NCBI GenBank assembly: GCA_027484405.1
Contig: JAIXTA010000035.1
Coordinates: 1-64,000 of the forward strand
Direction of reading: 5' to 3'
Source: Burkholderiales bacterium
Lineage (GTDB): Bacteria > Pseudomonadota > Gammaproteobacteria > Burkholderiales > Burkholderiaceae_C
Length of the DNA stretch: 64,000 nucleotides
In this document: positions 47,902 through 58,207 of the stretch, piece by piece
Numbering within the stretch: the stretch's first letter is position 1
Layout of the letters: each line of letters opens with the position of its first letter
Made by a program: the position numbers and the translations under genes
Notes under the pieces: model-generated
Told to the model about the DNA's origin: nothing
Seen by the model: the letters and a program-made list of their open reading frames with translations, nothing else
The model's database searches: none

Positions 47902-50036
47902 GGCTTGGCCTCCGTATCGGCCGGGGCATCGGTAAACCCGCGCAGCGCCTCTTTGCCTCGCAGGTTGTAGAGCATGCTGCGTTCGAACATGCCCACCAGG
48001 TCGGCAGACTGGCTCACCATTTGGCCGACATCGCGCGTCCATGGGGCGAGCGAGAACGTGGCCACGGCAGCACTGTCACGCGTCAGCAGCAGATTGAGCG
48101 GCATGCTAATGAAGATGCCCTTGTCCTGATACGGCTTTTCAGGCGTGCCCGGGGCGGTGATGTCCCGCCCGTTGGTATGCGTGTACCAGACACCCATGGT
48201 GATGCCCGAAGCAAAGCGGCGCTTGAGCTCAAAGCGCGCGCCTTCGTCCTTGGCAAGAAAACGGCCCGCGCGCACGCTGGCCAGCATGTCGTAGGGCAGG
48301 CGCATGTGCAGCGACGCATAGCCCGTGGTGGTCTTGTAGGCCTGGAAGCCGGTGCCCTTGAAGTCGCGCTGACGCAGCCAGTCGCCCATCACATCGGCCG
48401 CCCAGCGGCCGCTCGGGGCCACATACATGACCTGGGCCCCGGCGCCACCAAACATTTCTTCATACAGGCCGCCGGACGCCCGTGCATACCAGTTGGCTGC
48501 GGGTTGCCAGAACTGATTCAGCTGCAGGCGATCCAGCTTCACGTTCGCACCGCGGAAGTACTCCGCAATGTCTGTACGCACCTTGGGCAGCAGGGAGTTG
48601 CTGGGCTGCTTCACGTCGGTCACCGTTTCGGCGATGCGGCCGCGCAGTGTGCCCTCGAGCGTGGTGCTGCGTGTGAATTCGTACCGGCCGCCCAGCTGCA
48701 GGCCCAGCTCGTACTTGAATGCGCCGCTGGGGTCGTTCAGGAAAATCCGCGTGTACGGGCTCAGGCCCAGCGTGTTTCCGCGCGCATCATCCAGCGCCAG
48801 CGTGCCGGCACCGGCTGCCACGCGCGTGGCCACCGGAATGTCTTCGCGCTGGGCATAGACCAGCGCTTCCAGCGTCGCATCGTCCAGCGGCGCGGGTTGT
48901 GCAGTGGCATCTGCAGGGCGCAGCTGGGTGTGCTGCTGGAGCGTTGCCAGGGTGGCGGTACCGGCAAAGAAATCGGACAGCACATCCAGCCGGTTGAAGG
49001 CGTAGGTCTTGGTCGCCATGCCGTTGATCATCGGCGTCAGCTCGATCGCCTTGGCCTCCAGAGGCGTATGGGCAAGCGCCAGGCGGGCGGCCCGCGCCAC
49101 GGCGCGCGAGGCCAGCAGATGCCGTGTGCTGGAGAACGCCACGCGCATGACACCCTGCTCGTACTTGAGCCCTACGTCCCGGAAGCCCTCGCGGTCCATG
49201 CGAATGCGCAAGGTCTGCGCCCAGTCAGGATTTGCATCCCACTCAGCCGTGGTCGGGCGCGTGTTCAGCGGCTGATAGGCGGGCGCTTCAGACACCCAGG
49301 GCGCCCACTCTCGGCGGTTGGTCGGCGCGCGAAGCTGCACCAAGACGCTGGGCTTGTTGTAGGACGAACCGACTTGGATGCCCCACCAGTCAGATTGGTA
49401 GCCGATTGCGGCGTTGACGTGGCCTGTCTTGCGGTTTGCAAGGCCGGCTTCTTCAGAGCGGTAGTCGGACCGGTAAGCGGTTGCGTCGTACTCGATGAGG
49501 CCATACCAGCGCTGAAGGCTGCTTGGGCGGAAGCGAATCCCGCCGAAGACCCCATCGATCCGCTGGCGACCGTAGCCCAGCGTGAGGTCGACATCGCCAA
49601 TTCCCTTGCTGGCGACCAAGAACTCAGAGGGGTAGATCTTGGTACCGAAGAGGTCTTCGCGACCGTATGAAATCTGCGGGATCCATGCTTGTCCAAGCGC
49701 GCCCTCAGAAATCAGTCTGACCTTGAGGGCGATTGACTTGTCTTTCTGAGCGCCATACTGCGGTCCAAGGTCCGTAGAAACCCCATCAACTCGCCGATAT
49801 CGCCCGCTGATCTCCAGCCACGGGAAAGCTTGAACTGAGACAAGAGCGTTTTGATACGGCTTGCCGATGTTCAGGCCTGTACGAAGCAAGCCGTCAGGCT
49901 CCATCCGCGCATCAGGCATCTCAAGCAATCCGGTCAGGCCGCTTGTACTCACCTGGGCGTGGGTGGGAGCGGATCCCAAGGCAGCAGCAAGTCCGAGCAG
50001 GACAGGAAGCGCCGCGCGCATTTTTGTTAGTGGCAC
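47898..50036 (-). CDS. YjbH-family outer-membrane exopolysaccharide protein
   Basis: GLTGLLEMPDARMEPDGLLRTGLNIGKPYQNALVSVQAFPWLEISGRYRRVDG...KDKSIALKVRLISEG; 4-nt overlap with MORN gene. Confidence 0.88.
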   Translation of the reverse strand: MPLTKMRAALPVLLGLAAALGSAPTHAQVSTSGLTGLLEMPDARMEPDGLLRTGLNIGKPYQNALVSVQAFPWLEISGRYRRVDGVSTDLGPQYGAQKDKSIALKVRLISEGALGQAWIPQISYGREDLFGTKIYPSEFLVASKGIGDVDLTLGYGRQRIDGVFGGIRFRPSSLQRWYGLIEYDATAYRSDYRSEEAGLANRKTGHVNAAIGYQSDWWGIQVGSSYNKPSVLVQLRAPTNRREWAPWVSEAPAYQPLNTRPTTAEWDANPDWAQTLRIRMDREGFRDVGLKYEQGVMRVAFSSTRHLLASRAVARAARLALAHTPLEAKAIELTPMINGMATKTYAFNRLDVLSDFFAGTATLATLQQHTQLRPADATAQPAPLDDATLEALVYAQREDIPVATRVAAGAGTLALDDARGNTLGLSPYTRIFLNDPSGAFKYELGLQLGGRYEFTRSTTLEGTLRGRIAETVTDVKQPSNSLLPKVRTDIAEYFRGANVKLDRLQLNQFWQPAANWYARASGGLYEEMFGGAGAQVMYVAPSGRWAADVMGDWLRQRDFKGTGFQAYKTTTGYASLHMRLPYDMLASVRAGRFLAKDEGARFELKRRFASGITMGVWYTHTNGRDITAPGTPEKPYQDKGIFISMPLNLLLTRDSAAVATFSLAPWTRDVGQMVSQSADLVGMFERSMLYNLRGKEALRGFTDAPADTEAKP

Positions 50037-50077
50037 AGTTTGAGAGGAGTAAAGGTAGTTGGCTATCTACAAAAAAA

Positions 50078-50097
50078 AAGGCAGCCGAAGCTGCCTT
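50078..50097 (-). terminator. terminator for 50119-50388
   Basis: AAGGCAGC-CGAA-GCTGCCTT preceded by an A-run (U-run on minus strand). Confidence 0.8.
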
Positions 50098-50118
50098 GTG
50101 CGACTACTGCCAACCCAG

Positions 50119-50388
50119 TTATGGGCGTGCGAAGTGATGCGACGTCGTCGATGCCTTGTCGCTGGAGCTGCCGATGATCACAGCGGCGACGACGACGGTG
50201 CCAACGATCACGGTGGTCGGGGCAATCTTCATGCCGCCGGCGCCACCGGCCTGAGCGGCAGCCTGACCAGCGGGCAGCGAAGCCTGCGGGGCGGTGGCTT
50301 GGGCGGCGGCAACAGCGGCTGGAGCTTCAGCAGCCATGGCAGACAGAGACAGCAGCGAGGCTGCGGCGGCGATAGCGATGCGCTTCAT
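50119..50388 (-). CDS. small Ala-rich exported protein (possible YjbE analogue)
   Basis: MKRIAIAAAASLLSLSAMAAEAPAAVAAAQA...GTVVVAAVIIGSSSDKASTTSHH; next to the YjbH gene. Confidence 0.55.
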   Translation of the reverse strand: MKRIAIAAAASLLSLSAMAAEAPAAVAAAQATAPQASLPAGQAAAQAGGAGGMKIAPTTVIVGTVVVAAVIIGSSSDKASTTSHHFARP

Positions 50389-50804
50389 TGTTTCTTCTCC
50401 TAGGGGAAATGGAGCCCGCGTCCGGGCAGGTGGATTAGCCAAACTGATAACCCAGTGCGCGTTTTACCAGAATGGCGCGTCGGCAATCAACCGCAAGCGG
50501 TTTCAGGAGTTGCGCGGCATAGACACGCTGCAAGCGCAGAACTGCATGCGATTCAGGCGCGCTGGCGCCGTGCACACTTTGCCCTTGCATGCTTCGACAC
50601 CGACTAGCGGCGGCTGATTCGTTGCCCGCATGTTCGGTGGGCGTATCACACAGCTTTGACGAAATTCGGGTCTGTTATCCTGCCAAGAGCGGTTGTGCGG
50701 CCGGTGGACTCGATCAGCAGCCATTCCCGCTGCGGCTCGTCATGACGCCCCGTTTCGGTGCGGTACGTGCTTGTTGGCGCCTAGAACAGATGTTTTGACG
50801 ACTA

Positions 50805-53225
50805 ATGGATATCAAATTGGATTTCTCTCGGCTGGTAGGCTGCATGGTTGCTGCCGTGACTTGCCTAGGTTTGGGTGCTACGGCCGAAGCGCAGCAATCA
50901 GCCGCGCAAGACGAAGCGCGGAGCGCAAGCGCATCCCAGCAACAGCAGCTTGGGGTTCCTAGAATTGTTTCCAGGGACGTCGCTGATCCTCGACGGGAGC
51001 CCGCCTCCCAGACGCCAGGGCAATCTCTGGGCGCGCAGCAGATGCTCAAGCCCGCGGATGCGCCACCGGTCAAGCCGACGCCTTCGGAGTTTGAAGCGTT
51101 TGTCGAGAGCAGCATCGGGCAACCGCTGCGCCGATTCGGGGCTGCTTATTTTGAGGCGTCCAAAGAGCCAGGGTTCGAAGCCGACTCAGCTGTTCCTGGT
51201 GACTACGTCGTAGGTCCGGGCGATGAAATCTGGGTCCGTGCTTCGGGCCAGATCGAAATGGACGTCAGAACCCGAGTCGATCGCACCGGTGCGATCGTGA
51301 TTCCGCGGGTTGGTGTAGTTGCCGTCGCAGGTGTTCGTCAGGATCAGCTATCTGCACACCTGGCTGCTGCAGTCGCTCGTACCTTCAAGGGCTTTGAACT
51401 GAATGCCACTATTGGCACCGTGCGTGGTGCACGGGTGCTGGTGGTGGGGCAAGCCAAGCGGCCCGGCAGCTACACCCTGAGCGGGCTGACCACCTTTGCC
51501 AATGCGGTGTTTGCGTCCGGCGGGCCAAGCGCCGCAGGTTCCATGCGCAAGATTCAGTTGCGCCGCGGGGGCCAGCTGGTGGCGGAACTGGATCTTTATG
51601 ATTTGCTGCTTAAGGGTGAAACCAAGCAGGATGTCCGCATCCAGTCGGGTGATGTGATCTTTTTTGCGCCGATCGGCCGGCAGGTTGCTGTGGCCGGCGC
51701 TGTCAATGCGCCAGGCATCTTTGAGTTGGGATCCGGGACGCAGTCGCTTGCGGACGCCATTGCATTTGCGGGGGGGCTGACGACAACCGCATCTGGCCAG
51801 CGTGTCGTGATGGAGCGCATTCAGGATCGCAAGTCGCGCCGCGTCGAAGAGCTCAACCTCGACCCAGCCGGTCTGGCCAAGCCACTCTCAGACGGCGACC
51901 TGGTGCGGGTGTTCTCTGTCAGCCCGCAGTTTGCAAATGATGTGAATTTGCGCGGCTTTGTCGCGCAGCCCGCCCGCCTTGCCTGGCGGGAAGGTATGCG
52001 TGTGAGCGACGTCATTCCAGACAAGACGGCGCTGGTGTCCCGCGATTACTGGTTGCGCCGCAATGGCGCCGTCGCTGCGTCTGCCTTGGCGCCTTGGCAG
52101 GTCAAAACTCAAAACAGCGGGCCTGCAGAGCGCAGCACAAGCGGCTCCTCCCAAAGAGCGCCGAACGGCAACGCTGAAGACGCGTCTGGCATCGACTCAT
52201 ACAGCCGGCTGCGGCGTGGCGACACGGATGATGTGCAGCAAAACCGTGTTTCGCAGACTCTGGCGCAGGAGATCCGCCGCCAGGAGTCGATCAATTGGGA
52301 CTACGCCCTGATTGAGCGGCGCGCCGACGATTCATCTACCGAGCTGATCCCGGTTGATCTTGGCAAGGCGGTCCTTGAACGAAGCCCGGCGCATGACGTT
52401 CCGCTTCGTCCCGGCGACACCATCACTGTGTTTTCCACGAGTGACATCCGAGTGCCGGTGTCCAAGCAGTCGCGCATTGTTCGGCTGGAGGGAGAATTTG
52501 TGCGGCCAGGGGTGTATCGGGCCCGCCCCGGAGAAACTTTGCGGCAACTGGTTGAGCGCGTGGGCGGCCTGGCGGCCACGGCCTACCTGCCAGCGGCCGA
52601 GCTCACACGGGAATCGACTCGTATTGCCCAGCAGCAGCGGCTGCGCGAGCTGGCGGACCGCCTGGAGCGTGAACTGCAGATTGCCAGCAGCAACCGCGCC
52701 GGCGGAGCAGGTACGGATGCTGCAGCTGTGGCTGCGCAACAGGCTGCCCAGGCTGCGTTTGTGAGCCGTATCCGCTCCGTACAGGCCACAGGGCGCATTG
52801 TTCTTGAACTGCCCGAGACGCCCAGCACAGCAGATTTGCCGTCCATCCCGGTTGAAGATGGAGATACCTTATTCGTTCCGACTAGGCCTTCCGTAGTGAG
52901 CGTGCTGGGTGCGGTCTACAACGAGGGCGCGTTCCTTCACATTGAGGCAAAGAACGTTGCGGACTACCTGGGTCAAGCTGGTGGGCCCACGCGCACAGCC
53001 GACGACAGCCGTATCTATGTTGTCGGTGCGGATGGTGCAGTCAGTCAGCGACCAGGTACGTGGTTTGGCATTCGGAGCGGGAGACGGCTGCTTCCAGGCG
53101 ACACAATTGTCGTGCCGGAAACGCTCGACCGCTTTGCCTTCACGAGAGAGCTGAAGGACTGGTCGCAGATCTTCTATCAGTTCGCGCTTGGCGTTGCTGG
53201 TCTGCGCAGCCTCAGGGGGCTTTGA
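50805..53225 (+). CDS. Wza-like polysaccharide export outer membrane protein (SLBB domains)
   Basis: DYVVGPGDEIWVRASGQIEMDVRTRVDRTGAIVIPRVGVVAVAG..., LVVGQAKRPGSYTLSGLTTFANAVFASGGPS, repeated SLBB. Confidence 0.92.
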   Translation: MDIKLDFSRLVGCMVAAVTCLGLGATAEAQQSAAQDEARSASASQQQQLGVPRIVSRDVADPRREPASQTPGQSLGAQQMLKPADAPPVKPTPSEFEAFVESSIGQPLRRFGAAYFEASKEPGFEADSAVPGDYVVGPGDEIWVRASGQIEMDVRTRVDRTGAIVIPRVGVVAVAGVRQDQLSAHLAAAVARTFKGFELNATIGTVRGARVLVVGQAKRPGSYTLSGLTTFANAVFASGGPSAAGSMRKIQLRRGGQLVAELDLYDLLLKGETKQDVRIQSGDVIFFAPIGRQVAVAGAVNAPGIFELGSGTQSLADAIAFAGGLTTTASGQRVVMERIQDRKSRRVEELNLDPAGLAKPLSDGDLVRVFSVSPQFANDVNLRGFVAQPARLAWREGMRVSDVIPDKTALVSRDYWLRRNGAVAASALAPWQVKTQNSGPAERSTSGSSQRAPNGNAEDASGIDSYSRLRRGDTDDVQQNRVSQTLAQEIRRQESINWDYALIERRADDSSTELIPVDLGKAVLERSPAHDVPLRPGDTITVFSTSDIRVPVSKQSRIVRLEGEFVRPGVYRARPGETLRQLVERVGGLAATAYLPAAELTRESTRIAQQQRLRELADRLERELQIASSNRAGGAGTDAAAVAAQQAAQAAFVSRIRSVQATGRIVLELPETPSTADLPSIPVEDGDTLFVPTRPSVVSVLGAVYNEGAFLHIEAKNVADYLGQAGGPTRTADDSRIYVVGADGAVSQRPGTWFGIRSGRRLLPGDTIVVPETLDRFAFTRELKDWSQIFYQFALGVAGLRSLRGL

Positions 53226-54370
53226 TGGACCGTGATCTTCGAGACCAGGCGGCGTTGGACGCCAGTGTTGGTTCGGTTGATGCGATCACGGCCCGCGAGC
53301 TGGTTGCTGCAATCAAGGGGTACTGGCGTTGGATCACATTCCTCCCGGTGTGCGCTGCCGCGGCAACGTTTGCGGTTACTTTTCTCATGTCGCCTCAGTT
53401 CACGGCAAAGGCGCTGCTGATGCCCCCGCAGCAGCAGCAAAGTCTCGCGGCCGCTGCACTCCAATCGCTTGGCGCACTTGGAGGCCTCGCCGGAGCCGTT
53501 GCGCCTCTGCGCAGCCCAGCCGATCAATACGTGGCGCTCATGCAATCGGATAACGCGCTGGATCGCCTGATCTCAGAAAACGACCTGCACACTGTCTACA
53601 AGAAGGAGCTTCGGTCCGAGGTGCGCGAGCGCTTGGCAAGCCGCTCTCGGATTGAGGTGAACAAGAAGAACGGCCTCATCCAAGTCGAAGTGGACGACAC
53701 TGATCCATCTCGGGCGGCTCGACTTGCAAATGGCTATGTCGAGCAACTGCGTCGCCTGACCAGCGAACTGGCTGTATCCGAGGCTCAGCAGCGGCGGAAG
53801 TTCTTCGAGGGGCAACTGGCTCAAGTCAACAAGCAGCTTGCAGCCGCACAGGGTGCCTTGCAAGCGACCGGCTTGAACGAAGGGGTCATTCGCTCCGAGC
53901 CCAAGGCAGCCGCCGAGAACTATGCGAGGCTGCGTGCGCAACTTACCGCAGCAGAAGTCCGCTTGCAGACGAAGAGGGCGTTCCTTGCCGATGGCTCGGC
54001 AGAGCTGTCGCAGGCCAGGGAAGAAATCGCGGCGCTCCGCACTCAGCTGAATCGGCTTGAGACGACACTTACTGGATCGAGTGATACAGGCTATATGGTC
54101 AAGTACCGAGATGCCAAGTATTACGAGGCATTGTTCGAGATATTTGCTAAGCAGTTTGAGCTCGCACGGGTCGACGAAGCACGCGAAGGCGCTTTGATCC
54201 AGGTAATTGATAAGGCTGAGGCGCCTGACGTCAAGAGCGGTCCCAAAAGGTTTTTTTTGGCCGCAGTGATCTGGCTTCTTGCAGTCATTAGCGTGTTTTT
54301 CTTTGTTGCGACTCGCTTGTTTCTGCGCAAGATCGATTCTTCGCAGGCCTCGGCGCCACCAAGCAACTGA
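53225..54370 (+). CDS. Wzz/KpsE-type chain-length determinant, no kinase domain
   Basis: Two TM helices bracketing a coiled-coil; AVTFLMSPQFTAKALLMPPQQQQS...VIDKAEAPDVKSGPKRFFLAAVIWLLAVISVFFF. Confidence 0.88.
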   Translation: MDRDLRDQAALDASVGSVDAITARELVAAIKGYWRWITFLPVCAAAATFAVTFLMSPQFTAKALLMPPQQQQSLAAAALQSLGALGGLAGAVAPLRSPADQYVALMQSDNALDRLISENDLHTVYKKELRSEVRERLASRSRIEVNKKNGLIQVEVDDTDPSRAARLANGYVEQLRRLTSELAVSEAQQRRKFFEGQLAQVNKQLAAAQGALQATGLNEGVIRSEPKAAAENYARLRAQLTAAEVRLQTKRAFLADGSAELSQAREEIAALRTQLNRLETTLTGSSDTGYMVKYRDAKYYEALFEIFAKQFELARVDEAREGALIQVIDKAEAPDVKSGPKRFFLAAVIWLLAVISVFFFVATRLFLRKIDSSQASAPPSN

Positions 54371-54461
54371 AAATCCATTTGTAAGTGCTGCATATCTGTG
54401 CGAACTTTGCTGAGTTGTTTTTTGCAGAGGTCAGGTGCTGCTTTGAGCAGAGTAAGTGAAT

Positions 54462-55757
54462 ATGAGAGATAGAACGATTGCCGTCATCGGGTTGGGGTAT
54501 GTCGGACTGCCGCTTGCTGTCGAGTTCGGCAAGAAATACTCGGTTATCGGATTCGATATCCAATCTGCGCGAATCGAAGAGTTGAGTCGCGGCTTCGATC
54601 GAACCAGGGAGTGTTCGGCAGAGCAGCTTGCAGACAGCAAGTTCCTGCGATATACCGCTAGTGTCGACGAGTTGCGTTCCGCGCAAATTTTCATTGTGAC
54701 GGTGCCAACACCTGTTGACACCGCGAATCGGCCGGACTTTACACCTCTGGTCTCGGCAAGCGAAACGGTTGGGCGTGTGATCTCCCCAGGCGCTTTGGTG
54801 ATCTACGAGTCCACTGTCTATCCAGGAGCAACCGAAGAGGTTTGTGTGCCAGTTCTCGAGAGAGTAAGTGGCCTGCGCTTCAATATAGAATTCTTCTGTG
54901 GCTACAGTCCCGAGCGGATCAACCCGGGCGACAAAACTAATACCCTGACCAAGATTCGCAAGATTACCAGCGGTAGTAATGACGCAGTTGCCAATGAGGT
55001 CGATGCACTATATGCGAGCATCGTTGAGGCTGGCACATGGAAGGCTAGCAGTATCAAGGTTGCAGAAGCTGCCAAAGTTATTGAAAATACCCAGCGCGAT
55101 TTGAATATTGCTTTTGTTAATGAGCTTTCACTGATTTGTGAGCGTCTCGGTATTGATACCATGGATGTGCTCGATGCAGCCGGCACCAAATGGAATTTTC
55201 TGCCATTCAAGCCAGGCATGGTTGGCGGGCACTGCATTGGTGTTGATCCTTATTACTTAACGCATAAGGCAGAGCAGCTGGGCTACCACCCACAAGTGAT
55301 TCTAGCTGGACGACGGATCAATGACGGTATGGCTCGCCACGCCGCTCAAGCATTCGTCAAAAAAATGGTACAAGCAGGAGTTAACATCAGCAAGGCGACT
55401 GTCGGAGTGCTCGGTATCACGTTCAAGGAAAACTGTCCCGACATCCGTAACAGCAAGATTGTGGACATGATTCATGAGCTTGAAGGTTGGGGCATTCGAG
55501 TTCAGGTCTCGGATCCATGGGCTGATCCGGATGAGGTGAAGCATGAGTATGGCTTGCAGCTCTCCACGTTCGGCGCCGAGACAGGGTTTGATGCGATCAT
55601 CGTTGCGATCGGACACAACGAATTTCGTGCGATGACCCCGCAACAGCTGCGCGGGCTCTGCAGAGCCGACTGCCGTCAGCCGCTGATTGGTGATTTGAAG
55701 AGCTTGTATCCGCGCGACCGGCTCACCGAATACGGTTTCGATGTATTCCGCCTTTGA
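54462..55757 (+). CDS. nucleotide sugar dehydrogenase (WbpO/TviB-like)
   Basis: RTIAVIGLGYVGLPLAVEFGKKYSVIGFDI...GYSPERINPGDKTNTLTKIRKITSGS...VGGHCIGVDPYYLTHKAEQLGYHPQVILAGRRINDGM. Confidence 0.93.
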   Translation: MRDRTIAVIGLGYVGLPLAVEFGKKYSVIGFDIQSARIEELSRGFDRTRECSAEQLADSKFLRYTASVDELRSAQIFIVTVPTPVDTANRPDFTPLVSASETVGRVISPGALVIYESTVYPGATEEVCVPVLERVSGLRFNIEFFCGYSPERINPGDKTNTLTKIRKITSGSNDAVANEVDALYASIVEAGTWKASSIKVAEAAKVIENTQRDLNIAFVNELSLICERLGIDTMDVLDAAGTKWNFLPFKPGMVGGHCIGVDPYYLTHKAEQLGYHPQVILAGRRINDGMARHAAQAFVKKMVQAGVNISKATVGVLGITFKENCPDIRNSKIVDMIHELEGWGIRVQVSDPWADPDEVKHEYGLQLSTFGAETGFDAIIVAIGHNEFRAMTPQQLRGLCRADCRQPLIGDLKSLYPRDRLTEYGFDVFRL

Positions 55758-56940
55758 GCGAACCAGTAAGGCCGGCGCGCTGTCGCAATTGGCGGGCGTC
55801 GGCTTTGTTTATTTCCTGCTGGCGACTGGTACAGTGAGTGCGTTTGAGTACGCTCGGCACTGGTTCTTCATATATCTCTTTGGTCTGTTGCTGGTGTTGC
55901 TTGCCATCCGCTTCACCGGTGTGGTACGCGACCTCGTTGTCAATGCACTCCTGTGTGCGATTTGGCTATCGCCAGCGCTGATTATTTATTTGATCATGGG
56001 GCTGCGGGCACAGGATGTCGAGCTCTTCGTGAACCGAATCGAAGGCGCTTTTGTAATTACCGTGATTGCCGCCGCACTTTCGATGGCATTCATCAGGCAT
56101 TACGGTGAGGCGATGTTTCAGCGACGGTTCATCGAGGTGGCTGCGATCATTTTGATTCTGACCTTCTTCTACAAGCTTCAGTTCGGATTTTTCGATCGTC
56201 AAACCCGCTTTTTTCTCAATGGCCCGATCGTTTTTTCCTGGCTCATGTGTTACTCAGCAGTGCTTGTGTTCCTGCTTGTAGGAAATCATGATCGATCAAT
56301 GCGAGTCGCCTGGTTTCTACCTGTTTTCATTCTCGCCGCATTGTGGAGCGCATCGAAGGGGCCTATTCTGGCGTTGATGCTCACGTGCGCCAAGATCTAC
56401 GTTGATCGGCCTTTGAGTCTGCATTATCTCAAGCTTGGGGCGATTGTCGCGGGGTTGCTTGCACTCCTGTTCATCATCATGCCTGTTGAAGAGACAAATC
56501 GCCTACTGGCCTTGGCACGTTTGTTCGATGGCAGTATGAGTTCGGATGAGGATTATGCTTCAGTGGGTATTCGTGCGGATATGTGGATTTCTGCCTATGA
56601 CATCTTCATGGAGTATCCGCTCTTTGGTGTTGGGGCGACCAATTGGCAGTTTCACAGCATCTTCGGCGATTTGCTCTATCCGCATAATCTTTGGCTCGAG
56701 TTGGCGGCCGAGACTGGTTTGGTGGGTGTTGCTGTTTTTGCCGCAACGATCGGCTTGATTTGGTGGAGAACTTCCTATTTCGGTCGTCTTACCATTTTGT
56801 TTTTTCTTGTTTGCTCATCAGTAAGTGGCGATATGTCCTATATCCGCATGATGTTGGCGGTGCCACTCGCTTCCGCGCTTTGCCGTGTATACAAGATTGG
56901 GCCGACCCCCTCATCAAGATCTGCAGTGATCCATGCATGA
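55741..56940 (+). CDS. O-antigen polymerase/ligase-like membrane protein (Wzy/WaaL)
   Basis: About 10 TM helices; ALWSASKGPILALMLTCAKI...YDIFMEYPLFGVGATNWQFHSIFGDLLYPHNLWLELAAETGLVGVAVF. Confidence 0.85.
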   Translation: MYSAFERTSKAGALSQLAGVGFVYFLLATGTVSAFEYARHWFFIYLFGLLLVLLAIRFTGVVRDLVVNALLCAIWLSPALIIYLIMGLRAQDVELFVNRIEGAFVITVIAAALSMAFIRHYGEAMFQRRFIEVAAIILILTFFYKLQFGFFDRQTRFFLNGPIVFSWLMCYSAVLVFLLVGNHDRSMRVAWFLPVFILAALWSASKGPILALMLTCAKIYVDRPLSLHYLKLGAIVAGLLALLFIIMPVEETNRLLALARLFDGSMSSDEDYASVGIRADMWISAYDIFMEYPLFGVGATNWQFHSIFGDLLYPHNLWLELAAETGLVGVAVFAATIGLIWWRTSYFGRLTILFFLVCSSVSGDMSYIRMMLAVPLASALCRVYKIGPTPSSRSAVIHA

Positions 56941-58202
56941 GTTATAAGTCGTCGGGGTTGCTGGCAGGAGCATCATTCGCAGGCTATTTCACGCTGCTCG
57001 GATTGACGCCATTCATCACTCGCGTTTACGGGCCGGTGAGCATTGGCGAGTTTGCGGTGCTCGGTTCGATCATCCTGTGGTTGCTCCCGGTTCTGACGCT
57101 GGGCAACGAGGTCGGCATTCTGAATGCCGGTCGCCAAGCAGACGCATTGCGTTATCTGGTCCGCGCGCTGACGTCAATTTTTGTGGTGGGGGCTGTCGCC
57201 TTTGCGATCGGCCTGTGCCTTGCGCTCTACCCTACCGGCCTCTTGGCAAAGGTGCCGAATTGGGCGTTCCTCAGTGCACCAGTCATTGCAGTCGTTGCGT
57301 CTCTGAGCGCGCTGCTCATCAATTATCAGATCTGGCAGCACAGGGATCGAATTGTCGCAAGTGCCCTGTATGTGAACTTGGGTTTCCGTGGGGCGCTCCA
57401 GCTGGCTGCCGGCCTCCTATCGCCATCCCTACTGTCGCTGGTGGTCGGAGAGTTCTTCGGACGTCTGCTCGCATGGCGCATTGCCGATCCTAAGGCCTTA
57501 GTGCTGCGGATAAAGATCTTGCGGCGTGCCGTCTCTCTCAAGGCAGTGTCTGCGGCAGTTACGCCATATGCGCGCTACGTCACGCCCAAGGTACTGCTGG
57601 AGAACTTTGTCATCTGGGCACCGGCGTTCTTGATTGCACTTCTGCATGGCCCCCTGGCTGCAGGCCTCGTGTCCATTGCGCAGCGGCTGGGCGCAACGCC
57701 AGTCACGATCTTCAATCAGTCTTTTGGCTCCGTGTTGCACCGAAAGCTTTCGCGCACGGAATCTCCTACACGTCGCTCGATCGTGCTTCTGCTCGTCATT
57801 GTGTCGAGTGTCACCGCAGCTATGTACGTTGCGACCGATAAACTGCTGCAAGTGGCTGGCGTGCCCCTGTTCGAGGCGGTTTTCGGATCCGCCTGGGGTG
57901 GATTGGCAGAGATCATCGAACTGTTGTTGCCGGTTTATTGCATCCAGTTCGCTCTCGTGCCGTTGGAGCGCATCCTGCTGCAAAGAAAGATGCTCAGGCT
58001 CAATCTCTTTGCATCGGTGACCAACGCCGCAGTGCTGGTGCTTGTCTTTGTTGCCGCATCAGCAAGGACCTGGACGCTTGAGGTCACGCTGCACAGTCTT
58101 GTGATCGGACTCTGCGCTTCCAGCGTGTTCTGGGCCTTGGTGTCCGTGGGCTACGTGCTGCGCGGACTCGAGTCACGCAGCCTTGAATCACATTCAGGAT
58201 AG
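56937..58202 (+). CDS. polysaccharide flippase-like membrane protein (Wzx)
   Basis: ATGA overlap; MSYKSSGLLAGASFAGYFTLLGLTPFITRVYGPVSIGEFAVLGSIILWLLPVLTLGNEVGIL, multi-TM. Confidence 0.82.
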   Translation: MSYKSSGLLAGASFAGYFTLLGLTPFITRVYGPVSIGEFAVLGSIILWLLPVLTLGNEVGILNAGRQADALRYLVRALTSIFVVGAVAFAIGLCLALYPTGLLAKVPNWAFLSAPVIAVVASLSALLINYQIWQHRDRIVASALYVNLGFRGALQLAAGLLSPSLLSLVVGEFFGRLLAWRIADPKALVLRIKILRRAVSLKAVSAAVTPYARYVTPKVLLENFVIWAPAFLIALLHGPLAAGLVSIAQRLGATPVTIFNQSFGSVLHRKLSRTESPTRRSIVLLLVIVSSVTAAMYVATDKLLQVAGVPLFEAVFGSAWGGLAEIIELLLPVYCIQFALVPLERILLQRKMLRLNLFASVTNAAVLVLVFVAASARTWTLEVTLHSLVIGLCASSVFWALVSVGYVLRGLESRSLESHSG

Positions 58203-58207
58203 AGAGT

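Noticed and set aside
47712-49670. 652-aa plus-strand ORF
   Set aside because: Antisense shadow of the YjbH and MORN genes.
50640-50804. Possible TTGACG...TATCCT promoter and JUMPstart/ops upstream of wza
   Set aside because: Spacer too short for a sigma-70 promoter and no GGCGGTAG ops core found.
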